The notes: generated by a model from the letters alone, not told the origin. DNA of 64,000 nt from Pseudohongiella acticola (GCF_001758195.1 NZ_MASR01000001.1:1736001-1800000), one strand, 5' to 3'; shown: positions 1 through 10,014, numbered from the stretch's first letter. Numbers and translations are program-made.

Positions 1-1
1 T

Positions 2-622
2 GAGTTCCTGGATGCCGCCAACCAGCACGGCTATGGCGAACGCATCGATCGTTATGTCATCAGCCATGCGCTGCGTGCGATTGCCGGGCACAACAACGCG
101 AAGCTACGTCTGACCATCAACCTGACCCCTAATTCACTGCTTAGCCAGACACTGCTGGTCTGGTTGACGCAGGAGCTGCGACGACACAAACAAAGCCCTC
201 GCCAGCTTATTCTGCAGATCAGTGAGATGGATGTAGTCAGTGCGCCGGTCGAAGCACGACGATTCTGTCTGCAGGTGCGCGAGCTTGGCTTCGAACTGGC
301 GCTGACGCACTTTGGCTGCAGCCTGGACCCATTCCGGGTTCTGGGACAGGTGCAGGCCGACTATGTGAAACTGGATCGCTCACTGTTGCATCAGGTTGAG
401 CTGGATGCCGATCAGCGCGAACGATTACACGACGTGGTCAGCACCCTGCATGCGCAGGGCGTCAGGGTGATTGCACCGATGGTTGAAGATATCGAAGTGT
501 TGCCGTTGCTGTGGCAGTGCAATGTCAATTTTGTGCAGGGCAACTGTCTGCAGCAACCTGAGCAGAGCATGGAGTTTGGCCTGTTCAAGACAGAAGAGAT
601 CAGCCTCGACTCGGTAGGCTGA
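2..622 (+). CDS. FimX-like degenerate EAL-domain protein, C-terminal part
   Basis: The open frame runs in from the left edge, so only the last 206 residues are seen. They cover most of an EAL (c-di-GMP phosphodiesterase-fold) domain. The fold is recognisable from INLTPNSL, VKLDRSLL and NFVQGNCLQQP, but catalytic positions are altered: LEITES is LQISEM, DDFGTG is THFGCS, and AEGVE is APMVE. A catalytically dead c-di-GMP-binding receptor is therefore more likely than an active enzyme. The final segment and the convergent parC, 14 bases away, both resemble the P. aeruginosa fimX-parC neighbourhood, where FimX drives type IV pilus twitching motility. The FimX assignment is inference; the EAL fold is clear. 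Upstream domains (REC, PAS, GGDEF in FimX) lie outside the window. Confidence 0.8.
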   Translation, partial: EFLDAANQHGYGERIDRYVISHALRAIAGHNNAKLRLTINLTPNSLLSQTLLVWLTQELRRHKQSPRQLILQISEMDVVSAPVEARRFCLQVRELGFELALTHFGCSLDPFRVLGQVQADYVKLDRSLLHQVELDADQRERLHDVVSTLHAQGVRVIAPMVEDIEVLPLLWQCNVNFVQGNCLQQPEQSMEFGLFKTEEISLDSVG

Positions 623-636
623 TCTCTTAAACCGGA

Positions 637-2889
637 TTAACCGGCAACGTCTACCCGGTCAACATTCTGGAAACCACGTGGCAGTTTATTACCCCGGCGG
701 CCACGCTCTCCGTGATAATGAGCCAGGTCTGCCGCTTTCAGGGTCAGGTGCCGCCTTCCGGCAAACACGGTGACCGCGCCCTCGGCCGGCAACACAGTCA
801 TCGACACCACAAACTCCAGCCGATCGGCCACCCGGCCAGACGGAATGCCAATAATCTTGTTGCCCTTGCCGCGCGCCAGCACCGGCAATTCGGCAACCGG
901 GAAGCACAACATACGCCCCTCATTGGTCACGGCCACCAGCAAATCTGTTTCCGGATTCTGAATCAGTGTCGGCGTCAATACCCGCGCCCCCTTGGGCAGG
1001 CTCAATACTGATTTACCCGCCTTGTTCTTGCTCTGCAGATCACCGACATTGGCAACAAAGCCATAACCGGCGTCACTGGCCATCAGCACCGGCTGCTTGT
1101 CATCCGCCAGCAACACACCTTCAAACGATGCACCCGACGGAGGCGCCAGGCGTCCCGTTAAAGGTTCACCCTGCCCGCGCGCCGACGGCAGCGTATGCGT
1201 CTGCACACTGTACGCTCGCCCAGTCGAATCCAGGAATACGGCGGACTGGTTGCTCTTGCCTTTGGCAGCAATTTTGAAGCTGTCACCGGACTTGTACTGC
1301 AGCGCTTCAGGGTCAACCTCGTGACCTTTGGCCGAGCGCACCCAGCCACTTTTCGACAACACAACTGTCACCGGTTCCGAGGAAATCAGTTCAACTTCGC
1401 TGAAGGCCTGTGCTTCCGAGCGCTGCACCAGTGGCGAGCGCCGGTCATCACCATACTGCTCCGCATCGGCGATCAGTTCTTTCTTGATCAGCGTTTTCAG
1501 TTTGCGCTCGGAACCCAGCAACGCTTCCAGTGAGGCGCGTTCCTTGGCCAGCTCATCCTGCTCGCCGCGAATCTTCATTTCTTCCAGCTTGGCCAGATGA
1601 CGCAGTTTCAGCTCCAGGATGGACTCGGCCTGCACGTCGTCGATGCCGAAACGCTCCATCAGCACCGGCTTGGGTTTGTCTTCCGTGCGGATGATGTGAA
1701 TCACTTCGTCAATGTTCAGGAACGCCACCAGCAGGCCTTCCAGAATATGCAGACGGTCGAGCACTTTCTGCAGGCGATACTGCAGGCGACGGCGTACGGT
1801 TTCGGTCCGGAACGACAACCACTCACTCAGAATGACACGCAGGTCTTTCACCTGTGGTCGGCCATTGGTGCCAATCATGTTGAAATTGACGCGGTAACTT
1901 TTTTCCAGATCTGTGGTGGCAAACAGATGCAGCATGGTTTCATCGGCATCAATCCGATTCGAACGCGGCACGATGACAATGCGGGTGGGGTTTTCGTGAT
2001 CAGACTCGTCACGTAGATCCACCACCATAGGTAGTTTCTTTTTCTGCATCTGCGCGGCAATCTGCTCCAGCACTTTGGCGCCGGACACCTGATAAGGCAA
2101 CGCAGTGATGACAATATCACCGTCTTCCACTTTATAGACAGCCCGTGCCTTAACCGAACCGCGACCGGTTTCATACATAGTGCGCAGATCGGCAGCCGGC
2201 GTGATGATTTCCGCTTCAGTGGGATAGTCCGGGCCTTTGACGTGCATCAGCAGATCGGCCAACACGGCCTTGGGCTCGTCCAGAAGATGCACGCAGGCAC
2301 TGACCACTTCGCGCATGTTGTGTGGCGGAATATCGGTGGCCATACCTACCGCGATGCCACTGCCGCCATTAAGCAGCACGTTGGGCACGCGCGCAGGCAA
2401 CAGCGCCGGTTCATCCATGGTGCCGTCAAAATTGGGTTTCCACTCCACTGTGCCCTGACCCAGTTCGGACAGCAACAGCTCGGCGTATTTCTGCAATTTG
2501 GACTCGGTGTAACGCATGGCAGCGAAGGACTTGGGATCATCCGGCGAACCCCAGTTGCCCTGTCCATCGACCAGCGGATAGCGATAGCTGAACGGCTGCG
2601 CCATCAATACCATGGCCTCGTAACAGGCAGAATCACCGTGCGGATGAAACTTACCGATGACATCACCGATGGTCCGCGCTGACTTCTTGAACTTGGACGA
2701 GGCTTTTAAGCCCAGCTCCGACATGGCATAAACAATGCGCCGTTGCACCGGCTTGAGGCCGTCGCCAATATAGGGCAGCGCGCGATCGTTGATCACGTAC
2801 ATGGAGTAGTTCAGGTAGGCCTGACGGGTATAGCTGCTGAGCGCAATCTGCTCAGTGCCGTCGGCGTTTATGGTGATGTTCATGGTCAT
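637..2889 (-). CDS. parC: DNA topoisomerase IV subunit A
   Basis: The 750-residue product has the normal ParC length. It contains the winged-helix/tower breakage-reunion core with the active-site tyrosine in AAMRYTESK (about residue 121), the quinolone-pocket stretch [18 protein letters not shown], and a C-terminal beta-pinwheel of degenerate repeats. With ParE it forms the ATP-dependent type II topoisomerase that decatenates daughter chromosomes. It starts 33 bases from the divergent radical SAM gene, so the two share a short promoter region, and it converges with the FimX-like gene. Its partner parE lies at 61.3-63.2 kb in the same orientation. No truncation or odd residue was noticed. Confidence 0.97.
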   Translation of the reverse strand: MTMNITINADGTEQIALSSYTRQAYLNYSMYVINDRALPYIGDGLKPVQRRIVYAMSELGLKASSKFKKSARTIGDVIGKFHPHGDSACYEAMVLMAQPFSYRYPLVDGQGNWGSPDDPKSFAAMRYTESKLQKYAELLLSELGQGTVEWKPNFDGTMDEPALLPARVPNVLLNGGSGIAVGMATDIPPHNMREVVSACVHLLDEPKAVLADLLMHVKGPDYPTEAEIITPAADLRTMYETGRGSVKARAVYKVEDGDIVITALPYQVSGAKVLEQIAAQMQKKKLPMVVDLRDESDHENPTRIVIVPRSNRIDADETMLHLFATTDLEKSYRVNFNMIGTNGRPQVKDLRVILSEWLSFRTETVRRRLQYRLQKVLDRLHILEGLLVAFLNIDEVIHIIRTEDKPKPVLMERFGIDDVQAESILELKLRHLAKLEEMKIRGEQDELAKERASLEALLGSERKLKTLIKKELIADAEQYGDDRRSPLVQRSEAQAFSEVELISSEPVTVVLSKSGWVRSAKGHEVDPEALQYKSGDSFKIAAKGKSNQSAVFLDSTGRAYSVQTHTLPSARGQGEPLTGRLAPPSGASFEGVLLADDKQPVLMASDAGYGFVANVGDLQSKNKAGKSVLSLPKGARVLTPTLIQNPETDLLVAVTNEGRMLCFPVAELPVLARGKGNKIIGIPSGRVADRLEFVVSMTVLPAEGAVTVFAGRRHLTLKAADLAHYHGERGRRGNKLPRGFQNVDRVDVAG

Positions 2890-2922
2890 ACGCTAAAGTA
2901 TATCTCTGACTAAGGGAAACGG

Positions 2923-4212
2923 ATGTGGTGTTATAGCACATTCGGCCGGGGCATCTGTAGTGTCCCGGCGCCGGACAGGCTTGCGTATCCCCGTCTACAG
3001 CCGTACACTACTGTTTATTTATACAGTATTGGTAATGCCTTGTCTTCTTTTTCTGATCCAGAATCGCCCGCCGCCTCTCGTGCCATCAAAGGACGTGGCG
3101 CCCTTAGCAATCTGCAAGGCCGCTTCGAGCACCAGTTGCGCGAGGACTTCCATGATGGTTGGAGTGATGGTTGGAGTGATGGCTGGAGTGATGGCAGGAA
3201 CGGCGCGGAAAATGAGGCTAGTGCACCTCGCACCCAAATCACCGAAGAAATCGCGCACAGCATCCTGACCCGCAACCAGTCACCGGACATTCCGTTTAAC
3301 GTGTCGCTGAACCCTTATCGCGGCTGCGAGCATGGCTGTGTTTACTGTTTTGCCCGGCCGACACACAGTTATCTGGAACTGTCGCCGGGGCTGGATTTCG
3401 AAACACGACTGTTCGCCAAGATCAATGCTGCCGAGCTGCTGCGACGCGAACTGGCAAGCCCTTCCTGGCGTCCGGAGGGCATTGCCCTGGGCGTTAACAC
3501 CGACGCTTATCAACCCTGTGAACGCAAACTGGGCATCACCCGCCAGGTTCTGGAAGTCATGCAGGAATGCGGGCAGCCGGTGGGCCTGATCACCAAATCG
3601 GCACTGATTGAACGTGACATTGACATCCTGGCGGCGATGGCCAAAAAACGCCAGGTGACCGTGACCATCACCATTACCTCCCTGGACCATGCGCTGTCAC
3701 GCAAACTGGAACCGCGCGCAGCCTCGCCGACCCGGCGCATCAAAACCGTGGCCCGGCTGGCCGAAGCCGGTATCCCGGTAGGTGTAAACGTAGCGCCCAT
3801 CATACCGTTTATCACCGACCAGGATTTTGAACAGGTGCTGTATGCCGCGGCGGACGCCGGCGCCACGTCCGCCGGCTATATTGTGCTGCGCCTGCCCTGG
3901 GAGGTGAACCCGCTGTTTCAGCAATGGCTGCACATGCATTTCCCGGATCGCCTGGAACGGGTCATGGGGCGGCTGCGCGATATGCGCGGTGGCAAGGACT
4001 ACGATGCCAGTTACGGCACGCGAATGCGTGGCGAAGGCGTCTGGGCGGAACTGATCCGACAGCGGTATGATGTCGCCATGCGTCGAAGTGGCCTGGCAAG
4101 CCGGCGACAGGACTATGCCGAGCTGGACGCCAGCGGATTTACCCGCCCGCGCTACATTCCCGCTGCTGCCGCCAAAACCGATGGTTCGCCGCACCAACAG
4201 GATATGTTTTAA
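2923..4212 (+). CDS. PA0069/Rv2578c-type radical SAM protein (SplB-like)
   Basis: The product is a radical S-adenosylmethionine protein of 429 residues with the cluster motif CEHGCVYCF (CxxxCxxC) at about residue 136. The preceding NVSLNPYRG and following ARPTHSYLELSPGLDFE are typical of the DNA-repair-photolyase-like SplB group usually named the PA0069 family. Substrate and reaction are unknown. The ATG at 2923 has a reasonable ribosome binding site (AAGGGA, 5 bases upstream), but the first ~45 residues look unlike the family. A TTG at 3040, just before the conserved IKGRGALSN segment, is an alternative start. A three-copy 12-base tandem repeat (3154-3189) adds GWSD units just before the core. 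The gene is divergent from parC, and xthA follows 31 bases downstream, possibly co-transcribed. Confidence 0.88.
   Translation: MWCYSTFGRGICSVPAPDRLAYPRLQPYTTVYLYSIGNALSSFSDPESPAASRAIKGRGALSNLQGRFEHQLREDFHDGWSDGWSDGWSDGRNGAENEASAPRTQITEEIAHSILTRNQSPDIPFNVSLNPYRGCEHGCVYCFARPTHSYLELSPGLDFETRLFAKINAAELLRRELASPSWRPEGIALGVNTDAYQPCERKLGITRQVLEVMQECGQPVGLITKSALIERDIDILAAMAKKRQVTVTITITSLDHALSRKLEPRAASPTRRIKTVARLAEAGIPVGVNVAPIIPFITDQDFEQVLYAAADAGATSAGYIVLRLPWEVNPLFQQWLHMHFPDRLERVMGRLRDMRGGKDYDASYGTRMRGEGVWAELIRQRYDVAMRRSGLASRRQDYAELDASGFTRPRYIPAAAAKTDGSPHQQDMF
3154..3189 (+). repeat. 12-base tandem repeat, 3 copies
   Basis: GATGGTTGGAGT occurs at 3154-3165 and 3166-3177, then GATGGCTGGAGT at 3178-3189, followed by a decayed partial copy GATGGCAGGA. 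It lies inside the radical SAM gene and is in frame, encoding repeated D-G-W-S units. Copy-number change would add or remove four residues without a frameshift. Confidence 0.9.
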
Positions 4213-4243
4213 TGCCCGAACAGAGACTCAAGGACCCACACTC

Positions 4244-5005
4244 ATGCGACTTATTTCCTGGAATGTAAATGGCATTCGCGCTGCCATCAAAAAAGATTTT
4301 CTTAGCAAGCTGCCAGAATTGAATCCAGACGTGTTGTGCCTGCAGGAAACCAAGGCGCAGGATGATCAGGTGATGACCGCGCTGGGCGATGACCACGGCT
4401 ACCAGGCGCTACCGCATTCGGCGGTTAGGCCGGGCTATTCCGGTACAGCCATACTAAGCCGGCAGAAACCGTTATCAGTCGACTTTGGCCTGGATATCGA
4501 GCAGCACGACCAGGAAGGCCGGGTGATTACTGCCGAATTTGATGACTTTTACCTGGTGACGGTTTACACACCCAATTCCGGCAGCGAACTGAAACGCCTG
4601 GCGTACCGCGAACAGTGGGACCGGGATTTCCAGAAACATGTTGAACAGCTGGAGATAAAAAAACCAGTCATCATCTGCGGCGACTTGAACGTCTGTCACC
4701 AGCCCATCGACATCGCCAGGCCAGATGCAAATTACAACAAAAGTGCCGGGTATACCCAAATAGAAATTGATGGCATCAGCAACCTGCTCAAGGCCGGTTA
4801 CATCGACAGTTTCCGTCATCTTTATCCGGATACCGTGAAGTACAGCTGGTGGAGTATGCGCGGTGGTGCCCGTGCCCGGAACGTGGGCTGGCGGCTGGAT
4901 TACTTTCTGGTGTCGGAAAAACTGGCGAGCAGAATCAAAAGCGCCGAGATCCTCAATGACGTGTTTGGCTCGGATCACTGCCCAGTGGTGCTGGAGATCG
5001 ACTGA
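4244..5005 (+). CDS. xthA: Exodeoxyribonuclease III
   Basis: The 253-residue product is an exonuclease III-type AP endonuclease of the DNase I-like/EEP superfamily, which acts in base excision repair. Landmarks are the start MRLISWNVNGIRAA, the metal ligand glutamate in LCLQETKAQ, VYTPNSG, the catalytic GDLNVCHQPIDIARP and the C-terminal FGSDHCPVVLEID. The ATG at 4244 is chosen because the family begins exactly there and AAGGA lies about 9 bases upstream; an in-frame ATG at 4067 would overlap the radical SAM gene by 145 bases. It lies just downstream of the radical SAM gene and converges with the cupin gene. Confidence 0.96.
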   Translation: MRLISWNVNGIRAAIKKDFLSKLPELNPDVLCLQETKAQDDQVMTALGDDHGYQALPHSAVRPGYSGTAILSRQKPLSVDFGLDIEQHDQEGRVITAEFDDFYLVTVYTPNSGSELKRLAYREQWDRDFQKHVEQLEIKKPVIICGDLNVCHQPIDIARPDANYNKSAGYTQIEIDGISNLLKAGYIDSFRHLYPDTVKYSWWSMRGGARARNVGWRLDYFLVSEKLASRIKSAEILNDVFGSDHCPVVLEID

Positions 5006-5031
5006 TCTGTTGCCAAAAATCAGTAGCCCAG

Positions 5032-5784
5032 TTAGTCGCCCAGCGTCACGCGGGCTTCCTTGATAACCAGGACAACCGCCTGTTCTGATCGGTTCACCAG
5101 GGTGAAATGCTGTCCCTCGGTCAGCGCCGACCAGTGACCAGCCGCCTGCAACTCTGCGGTGATACCATCGCTACGCAGCAACTGAATTTCGCCTGCGGAT
5201 GCCTGCACCACAAACGCCGGGTGTTGATGCTGAATCATGTCGGTGGTTGCACCCGGCGGCAGCGTCAGCCGCCAGGCACGGAACCAGCCATTGTTGATAT
5301 CCGGCGCTTGCGCCAGACCGGTCGGCAAATCAGCAGCAGACTCAGCATCCGTCACCGGCTCAGCGTAGCTGGTCAGAGCAATGATACGGAACAGGCCCGG
5401 ACCCGGGTTACTGACACGATGGGTGTACTGCTCATCGATATAGCGTGTGACGCTGGACAGACGGCCGTTTAACGGGCCTTCGCCATTGCTGATAAAGGTA
5501 TACAGAATGGCGGCATCATGGGTATGCGGCAGTGTCATGTCGCCGGGATTGATCTGCACGTCCAATAACCGCACGTCTGCCCCCGCGTCAGTTTCCAGTC
5601 GATGAACCGTACGATGACGCGGTTCCTGCACAATCGGCACCACGCGTACCGGGTCCGTCAGACCAGCAAAATCTTCAGGTGCGCCTTCTGTCAGGGTCTC
5701 TGGCTGGGCATGAACGTCCATACCCAGCAGTGCTGTGCAAAAGGCCGTGGCGAACATTGATTTTTTAATGAAAACTCTCATCAC
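5032..5784 (-). CDS. Secreted bicupin-like protein of unknown function
   Basis: The 250-residue protein begins with a clear signal peptide (about residues 1-26, ending MDVHA) and should be exported. Two cupin-like halves can be seen. The first contains PGDMTLPHTHDAAILYTF, a cupin motif-1 look-alike with two metal-type histidines. The second has LPPGATTDMIQHQHPAFVVQ at about residues 175-195. No substrate can be proposed. It converges with xthA across 26 bases. It stands alone, separated from the DUF2207/lemA operon by about 160 bases. Confidence 0.65.
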   Translation of the reverse strand: MMRVFIKKSMFATAFCTALLGMDVHAQPETLTEGAPEDFAGLTDPVRVVPIVQEPRHRTVHRLETDAGADVRLLDVQINPGDMTLPHTHDAAILYTFISNGEGPLNGRLSSVTRYIDEQYTHRVSNPGPGLFRIIALTSYAEPVTDAESAADLPTGLAQAPDINNGWFRAWRLTLPPGATTDMIQHQHPAFVVQASAGEIQLLRSDGITAELQAAGHWSALTEGQHFTLVNRSEQAVVLVIKEARVTLGD

Positions 5785-5945
5785 TGAATTAAACCGCCCC
5801 TTGCTGTAATAAGCAAACTGAAAATGACAGGAAAATCAAAAACGAAGAAGACCCTGATTGCGCTGGCTCAGCCGGAGTATGTCACCACCGAACTGGAGAT
5901 TGATGTTGAGCGTCCCGCCGACCAGGCCGCCAAAGACACCGACAC

Positions 5946-7643
5946 TCAGCGCCCGCCACCACCTCCGCCACCACCACCGCCCCCGGAAAATCCACCGCCG
6001 CCTGCACCCGAGCCACTGCCCGGTGGATGCGAGGCAGACGAAATCGCGGAGGAAAAGCCGCCACTCACTGCCGTCGAGAACTCTCCCATCCGTGTGGCAT
6101 TAAAACTGCCGTAGTACCACGCAGGATGGTAAGGCGTGCCTCGCTCCTGCTGCAGGCTGGCAAATACACGGCTAAACTTTTCAGCCCACGCCTGCTCAAC
6201 ACCGAGCGCGATGGCAAAAGGCATGTAGCGTTCAAATAACGCCGGTGTCAGCTGGGGCGGATGGCGCAGGTTGAGCTCATCTTTCTCCGCGACTTCCAGA
6301 TACAGTTTGAAACCGTCTACCCGATCCAGCAATTTGCGACCCGCCTCGGTTGGCGCATGCATCAACCAGAAAAATAACAACAGCAACGGGATATTAACCA
6401 CAAAGGCAATCACCGACAGGGGTGTAATACCGCCGATTAGAAGCACCACCAGAAACATGATCACGATGCCAGCAATCGGCGGCAACAGGGTGCGGGCGTT
6501 GCTAACAAAATACTTGTTGCGGTAATCGGCCGCCAACGACTTTTTATGCACGCTGATGGCACGCGAGACTTCACTGTGGTTTTCCTGCTCCAGTTTCAGG
6601 CTATCGCCGCTACGAAAAAGCCGGGTCAGCAGCGCCTGTTCACCCGCGGCCAGCGGCTGGGTCGAATCGGTTTTACTCAGGGTGTACTCCTTGCCGCTTT
6701 GGTTGATCGTCAGATACCCCTTCACTGCCAGATTGACAATGGCCGCCGTCAGCGTGGTGTGGTCATAGCTCATGCGTTTAATGTAGCGCAAAGACGCTGG
6801 CGAGTAGCCGGCCGGCGGCTCATAGCGGGGAAAGACCACGCCGGCTTCCGGATCGCGCCCGACCCGCACCCAGCTCGAGAACAGGTAGGCGATACTGGCG
6901 ATCAGCGTCAGCAGTGCCAGCAACAAGCCGCGATTGTCGACTAACAGATACTGAAAGCGCTGCCAGCTGGTTGGCTCTGCCACGACGCCTTTGGGCCAGC
7001 TGAACACCAATGTCAGCCCGTTCTGCGGTGGCAATGCCTGTGTGGTTTGCACGCTGGCCGAGCCTGCTGTGGTCTCCGCCTCGTATGCCTGGCCCTGATC
7101 GCCACTGACGCCTGTATACGCTTCCACGGCCAGTTCACCTGACGCAACTGCCTGCGGTAAGGTCACTGTTGCGCTGGCCTGCTCAATGGCAAAATCCCAA
7201 CCATTGCCGGTGACATTCCAGTACAGTTCGTCATGGTCATCGTAATAACCAAGCTGCCGGTTGGTACGATAACGAATGCTGTATTCATACTCCGCCGGCA
7301 CAGCCAGAAAATCATCGCCACCAAAGTCGACACGCACACCATTGGCACGACGGGTCGCCTGCCAGATCTCCGGCTCACCATCACGGGTGACCTCCAATAC
7401 CTCAAAACCAACCCGATAGCGGTTGCCGAGCCGGTCACGATAACGGGTGGGGAATTCCCGGTAGATGCCACGGCGAATATTGTTGCCTTCAGCCCTGACC
7501 CGAATGGTTTCGGTGACCTCCATGGACGCATCCGCGGCAATGTCGATATCACTGTGGTAAGAAAGAATCCGCTCCTGCGCCGCCACCGGCGTGATCAGCA
7601 GACTTAGCAGCAGGGCCGTTAATACAGACGTCAGTTTTTTCAT
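5946..7643 (-). CDS. DUF2207 membrane protein with polyglycine tail
   Basis: The 565-residue product has a signal peptide (cleavage after PVAAQ) and then an N-terminal beta domain typical of DUF2207 (ILSYHSDIDIAADASMEVTETI, GIYREFPTRY). A transmembrane helix follows around residue 240 (GLLLALLTLIASIAYLF) and a second hydrophobic pair around residues 390-430. The protein ends in a glycine/serine tail finishing with about eleven consecutive glycines before the last arginine. DUF2207 proteins of this kind usually sit beside lemA, as here: the two genes overlap by four bases (ATGA) and form an operon, lemA first. Function is unknown; an envelope role is inferred. On the plus strand the glycine run reads as a proline run, which is not a gene. 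Confidence 0.88.
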   Translation of the reverse strand: MKKLTSVLTALLLSLLITPVAAQERILSYHSDIDIAADASMEVTETIRVRAEGNNIRRGIYREFPTRYRDRLGNRYRVGFEVLEVTRDGEPEIWQATRRANGVRVDFGGDDFLAVPAEYEYSIRYRTNRQLGYYDDHDELYWNVTGNGWDFAIEQASATVTLPQAVASGELAVEAYTGVSGDQGQAYEAETTAGSASVQTTQALPPQNGLTLVFSWPKGVVAEPTSWQRFQYLLVDNRGLLLALLTLIASIAYLFSSWVRVGRDPEAGVVFPRYEPPAGYSPASLRYIKRMSYDHTTLTAAIVNLAVKGYLTINQSGKEYTLSKTDSTQPLAAGEQALLTRLFRSGDSLKLEQENHSEVSRAISVHKKSLAADYRNKYFVSNARTLLPPIAGIVIMFLVVLLIGGITPLSVIAFVVNIPLLLLFFWLMHAPTEAGRKLLDRVDGFKLYLEVAEKDELNLRHPPQLTPALFERYMPFAIALGVEQAWAEKFSRVFASLQQERGTPYHPAWYYGSFNATRMGEFSTAVSGGFSSAISSASHPPGSGSGAGGGGFSGGGGGGGGGGGR

Positions 7644-8203
7644 GATGACAGCTCCACGCTAACAAGCTCACGCGCCTGCGCCTCATCCACCGCAAAAAAT
7701 TCGGCAGGCCTGAATTGCAACGGTCTGGCCAGCAGCAAATGAGGAAAGGACTGGATACGGGTATTCAAAATGCGCACCGCGCCGTTATAGAAGCGCCGGG
7801 CATACTGTATATGATCTTCGATGCTGGTCAGCTCGGTCTGTAGCTGCCGGAAATTGTGATCGGCCTTCAGGTCCGGATAGTCCTCTGCCACCACGGTAAT
7901 CCGGGTCAGCGCACTGACAAGCTGCTCTTCTATCGCCGCCTTGTCCGGCAGATGATTGGCTGCCTCACTACGCGAGCGCAGTTCTGTCACTGCCGCCAGT
8001 GTGGCTTTTTCGTAAGCGGCATAGGCTTTTACGGTTTCCACCAGCTGCGGCACCAGCTGATGCCTGCGCATCAACTGCACATCAATGTCACTCCAGGCGG
8101 CCTGTACCTGATTGCGATCCGCGACCAAACGGTTATATATCCAGATGCCCGGCACCACCAAGAACGCCAGCGACACCAGCAAAACAAGCAGAAAATCAAG
8201 CAT
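7640..8203 (-). CDS. lemA: LemA family protein
   Basis: The 187-residue protein has one N-terminal membrane helix (residues 2-24) and then the long alpha-helical LemA domain. Diagnostic segments are YNRLVADRNQVQAAWSDIDV, RRHQLVPQLVETV, and the C-terminal YNGAVRILNTRIQSFP. The ATG at 8203 is preferred because the membrane helix begins there and AAAGGG precedes it; in-frame starts up to 8317 would add an unlikely basic leader. Its 3' end overlaps the DUF2207 gene by four bases. LemA proteins are membrane-anchored with an extracytoplasmic helical domain and no settled function. Confidence 0.92.
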   Translation of the reverse strand: MLDFLLVLLVSLAFLVVPGIWIYNRLVADRNQVQAAWSDIDVQLMRRHQLVPQLVETVKAYAAYEKATLAAVTELRSRSEAANHLPDKAAIEEQLVSALTRITVVAEDYPDLKADHNFRQLQTELTSIEDHIQYARRFYNGAVRILNTRIQSFPHLLLARPLQFRPAEFFAVDEAQARELVSVELSS

Positions 8204-8316
8204 GTCACACCCTTTCTTAGCGAAGCATTTCCCATCAGCGGCCGGATCACCACCCTGCCCGCCCGGGCGTGTTTTAGACCGTGCTCGGGCATGTTTTAAA
8301 TCCATGTTTTGAACCA

Positions 8317-8325
8317 TGGTATGAT
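8317..8325 (+). promoter_or_regulatory. Extended -10 promoter candidate
   Basis: TGGTATGAT (TG at 8317-8318, TATGAT at 8320-8325) matches an extended -10 element 40 bases ahead of the MuiA-like start at 8365. No convincing -35 box is seen, which is usual for extended -10 promoters. Assignment rests on sequence only. Confidence 0.4.
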
Positions 8326-8364
8326 CAAAAACGGTTGAATTGCCAATTTTATCAGGAGAATCTT

Positions 8365-10014
8365 ATGTTCAGGGACCCGCGGCGTTTAATAACTGACTTT
8401 CGTGATCGCACGGTTGTGCGAGGACTGGTGACTGCATTCGCACTGCTCTGTAGCGGCGGCGCAATTCAGGCACAACCCGATGAAGTGACTGGCACCTTGC
8501 CCATTGAGGCGGTGACGGTTTATGTCAATTCAGCCAGCATCACGCGCTCTGGCGAGGTTGCTATTCCAGCGGGGACCAGCACGCTGATAATTGACGATTT
8601 GCCCAGCAGTCTGAACCCTGCCCTGCTGCAACTGGACATCAACAACGCTGGCGTCCAGTTCAGCAACATGCAGATTCAGGAAAGTCTGCTTTCCAGCGCT
8701 GGCAGCGGTCGCGAAAACGAACTGCGTGAACAGCTTCAGGCGCGCCGTGATGATCGCCAGGTTATCGTCGACCGCATCGCTACTGCCGAATCCGAACTGA
8801 GATTGCTGGAAAATCTGACCGGCGGCACCGGTTCAACGCCATCAATCAGTGGCGATGAACTGGCCACCTTGATCACGGTGATGTCAGAAAATTCTGCACA
8901 GGCACGTGAACGGATTCGCAGCGCCAACATTGAATTGCGCACACTGGACCAGCAGATTGCGGCGTTGCAATTCCAACTTGACCAGGTTGCCAGTAACCGT
9001 CCTGCCAGCAGCCAGTTGCGCATCAGCCTGCAAAGCAATAACGCGGTTAGCACCGAGGTTTCACTGACTTATCCGCAAGGCGGTGTTTCCTGGAGCTGGC
9101 TGTACGAAGCCCGGTTGGACACAGCTTCCCGCAACCTGCGCCTGTTCCGACAGGTCGCCATTACGCAGGGCACCGGCGAGAACTGGGACGATGTTTCCCT
9201 GACACTGAGTACCGCCACGCCTTCCAGCAACCCCACCACGCCCGAACTGCAGCCGCTGTTTGTCGATAATCAGCGTCGTCGGCCTGTCGCCAGAAGTCGC
9301 AGCGACAGCGTAGAAGAAGTTGTCGTCACCGGATCGCTCATCGGCGGCGCTGGCATGACTTTCGCGCCGGCCACCCCTGTCGACACCCGTTATCAGGTGG
9401 ATTATGTCATTCCCGGACGCGTCAGCCTGGCCGCCGATCGTCAGCAACAGATATTCCCGGTCGACCGTCGCGATATCGAGGTTGATCTGGTTTCGCGCGC
9501 CGTGCCATCGCGTGTCGCACAAGCGTACCTGGAAGCACGTTTTGACTACAGCGGGGAAACTCCTGTGCAGAATGCCCGTCTGCAGCTTTATCGGGACGGC
9601 GCACTGGTCGGCAGCACACGTGTAGCAGAAATGCTGCCCGGCCAGTCCGTTCGACTTGCGTTTGGTGTGGACCAGCGTATCGAGGTGGTTCGCTTTGATG
9701 AGCAACAGGAATCCGGCACCACCGGCCTGCTGCGTCGCGCCGATGTACGCGAAGAGCGCATTCGTTACGAGATCACCAGCCGCCACCCGGAGCCAGTACA
9801 GGTCGAGGTGCTGGACCAGGTGCCGGTAACGCGCAATGAAGACATCAGTGTGCAGATACCCCGGCAGGCAACCACCGCAGACGAGACCGATGTCGGTGGC
9901 CAGTCCGGCCTGATGTTGTGGCAATTTGAACTGGCGCCACAGGAAACCGAGAGCATTCGTCACTATTACGATATCCGGTACCCGCAGGACAGCGATATTT
10001 ATATATCGCCATGA
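8365..10014 (+). CDS. MuiA/DUF4139 family exported protein
   Basis: The 549-residue protein has a signal peptide (about residues 15-34, ending AIQAQ). An N-terminal DUF4140-like domain follows (PIEAVTVYVNSASITRSGEV), then a coiled coil around residues 115-220 and a C-terminal DUF4139 beta domain (SLTYPQGGVSWSWLYEARLD). The protein ends with DIRYPQDSDIYISP. The start at 8365 is supported by AGGAGA seven bases upstream. An unusual segment around residue 315 reads EEVVVTGS, a motif normally found near the TonB box of TonB-dependent receptors. It is divergent from lemA. MuiA-type proteins have been called mucoidy inhibitors, but the biochemical role is unknown. Confidence 0.85.
   Translation: MFRDPRRLITDFRDRTVVRGLVTAFALLCSGGAIQAQPDEVTGTLPIEAVTVYVNSASITRSGEVAIPAGTSTLIIDDLPSSLNPALLQLDINNAGVQFSNMQIQESLLSSAGSGRENELREQLQARRDDRQVIVDRIATAESELRLLENLTGGTGSTPSISGDELATLITVMSENSAQARERIRSANIELRTLDQQIAALQFQLDQVASNRPASSQLRISLQSNNAVSTEVSLTYPQGGVSWSWLYEARLDTASRNLRLFRQVAITQGTGENWDDVSLTLSTATPSSNPTTPELQPLFVDNQRRRPVARSRSDSVEEVVVTGSLIGGAGMTFAPATPVDTRYQVDYVIPGRVSLAADRQQQIFPVDRRDIEVDLVSRAVPSRVAQAYLEARFDYSGETPVQNARLQLYRDGALVGSTRVAEMLPGQSVRLAFGVDQRIEVVRFDEQQESGTTGLLRRADVREERIRYEITSRHPEPVQVEVLDQVPVTRNEDISVQIPRQATTADETDVGGQSGLMLWQFELAPQETESIRHYYDIRYPQDSDIYISP

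Noticed and set aside
5824-6114. Plus-strand ORF of 96 residues with a proline run
   Set aside because: Most of it is the complement of the polyglycine tail of the DUF2207 gene; it has no ribosome binding site.
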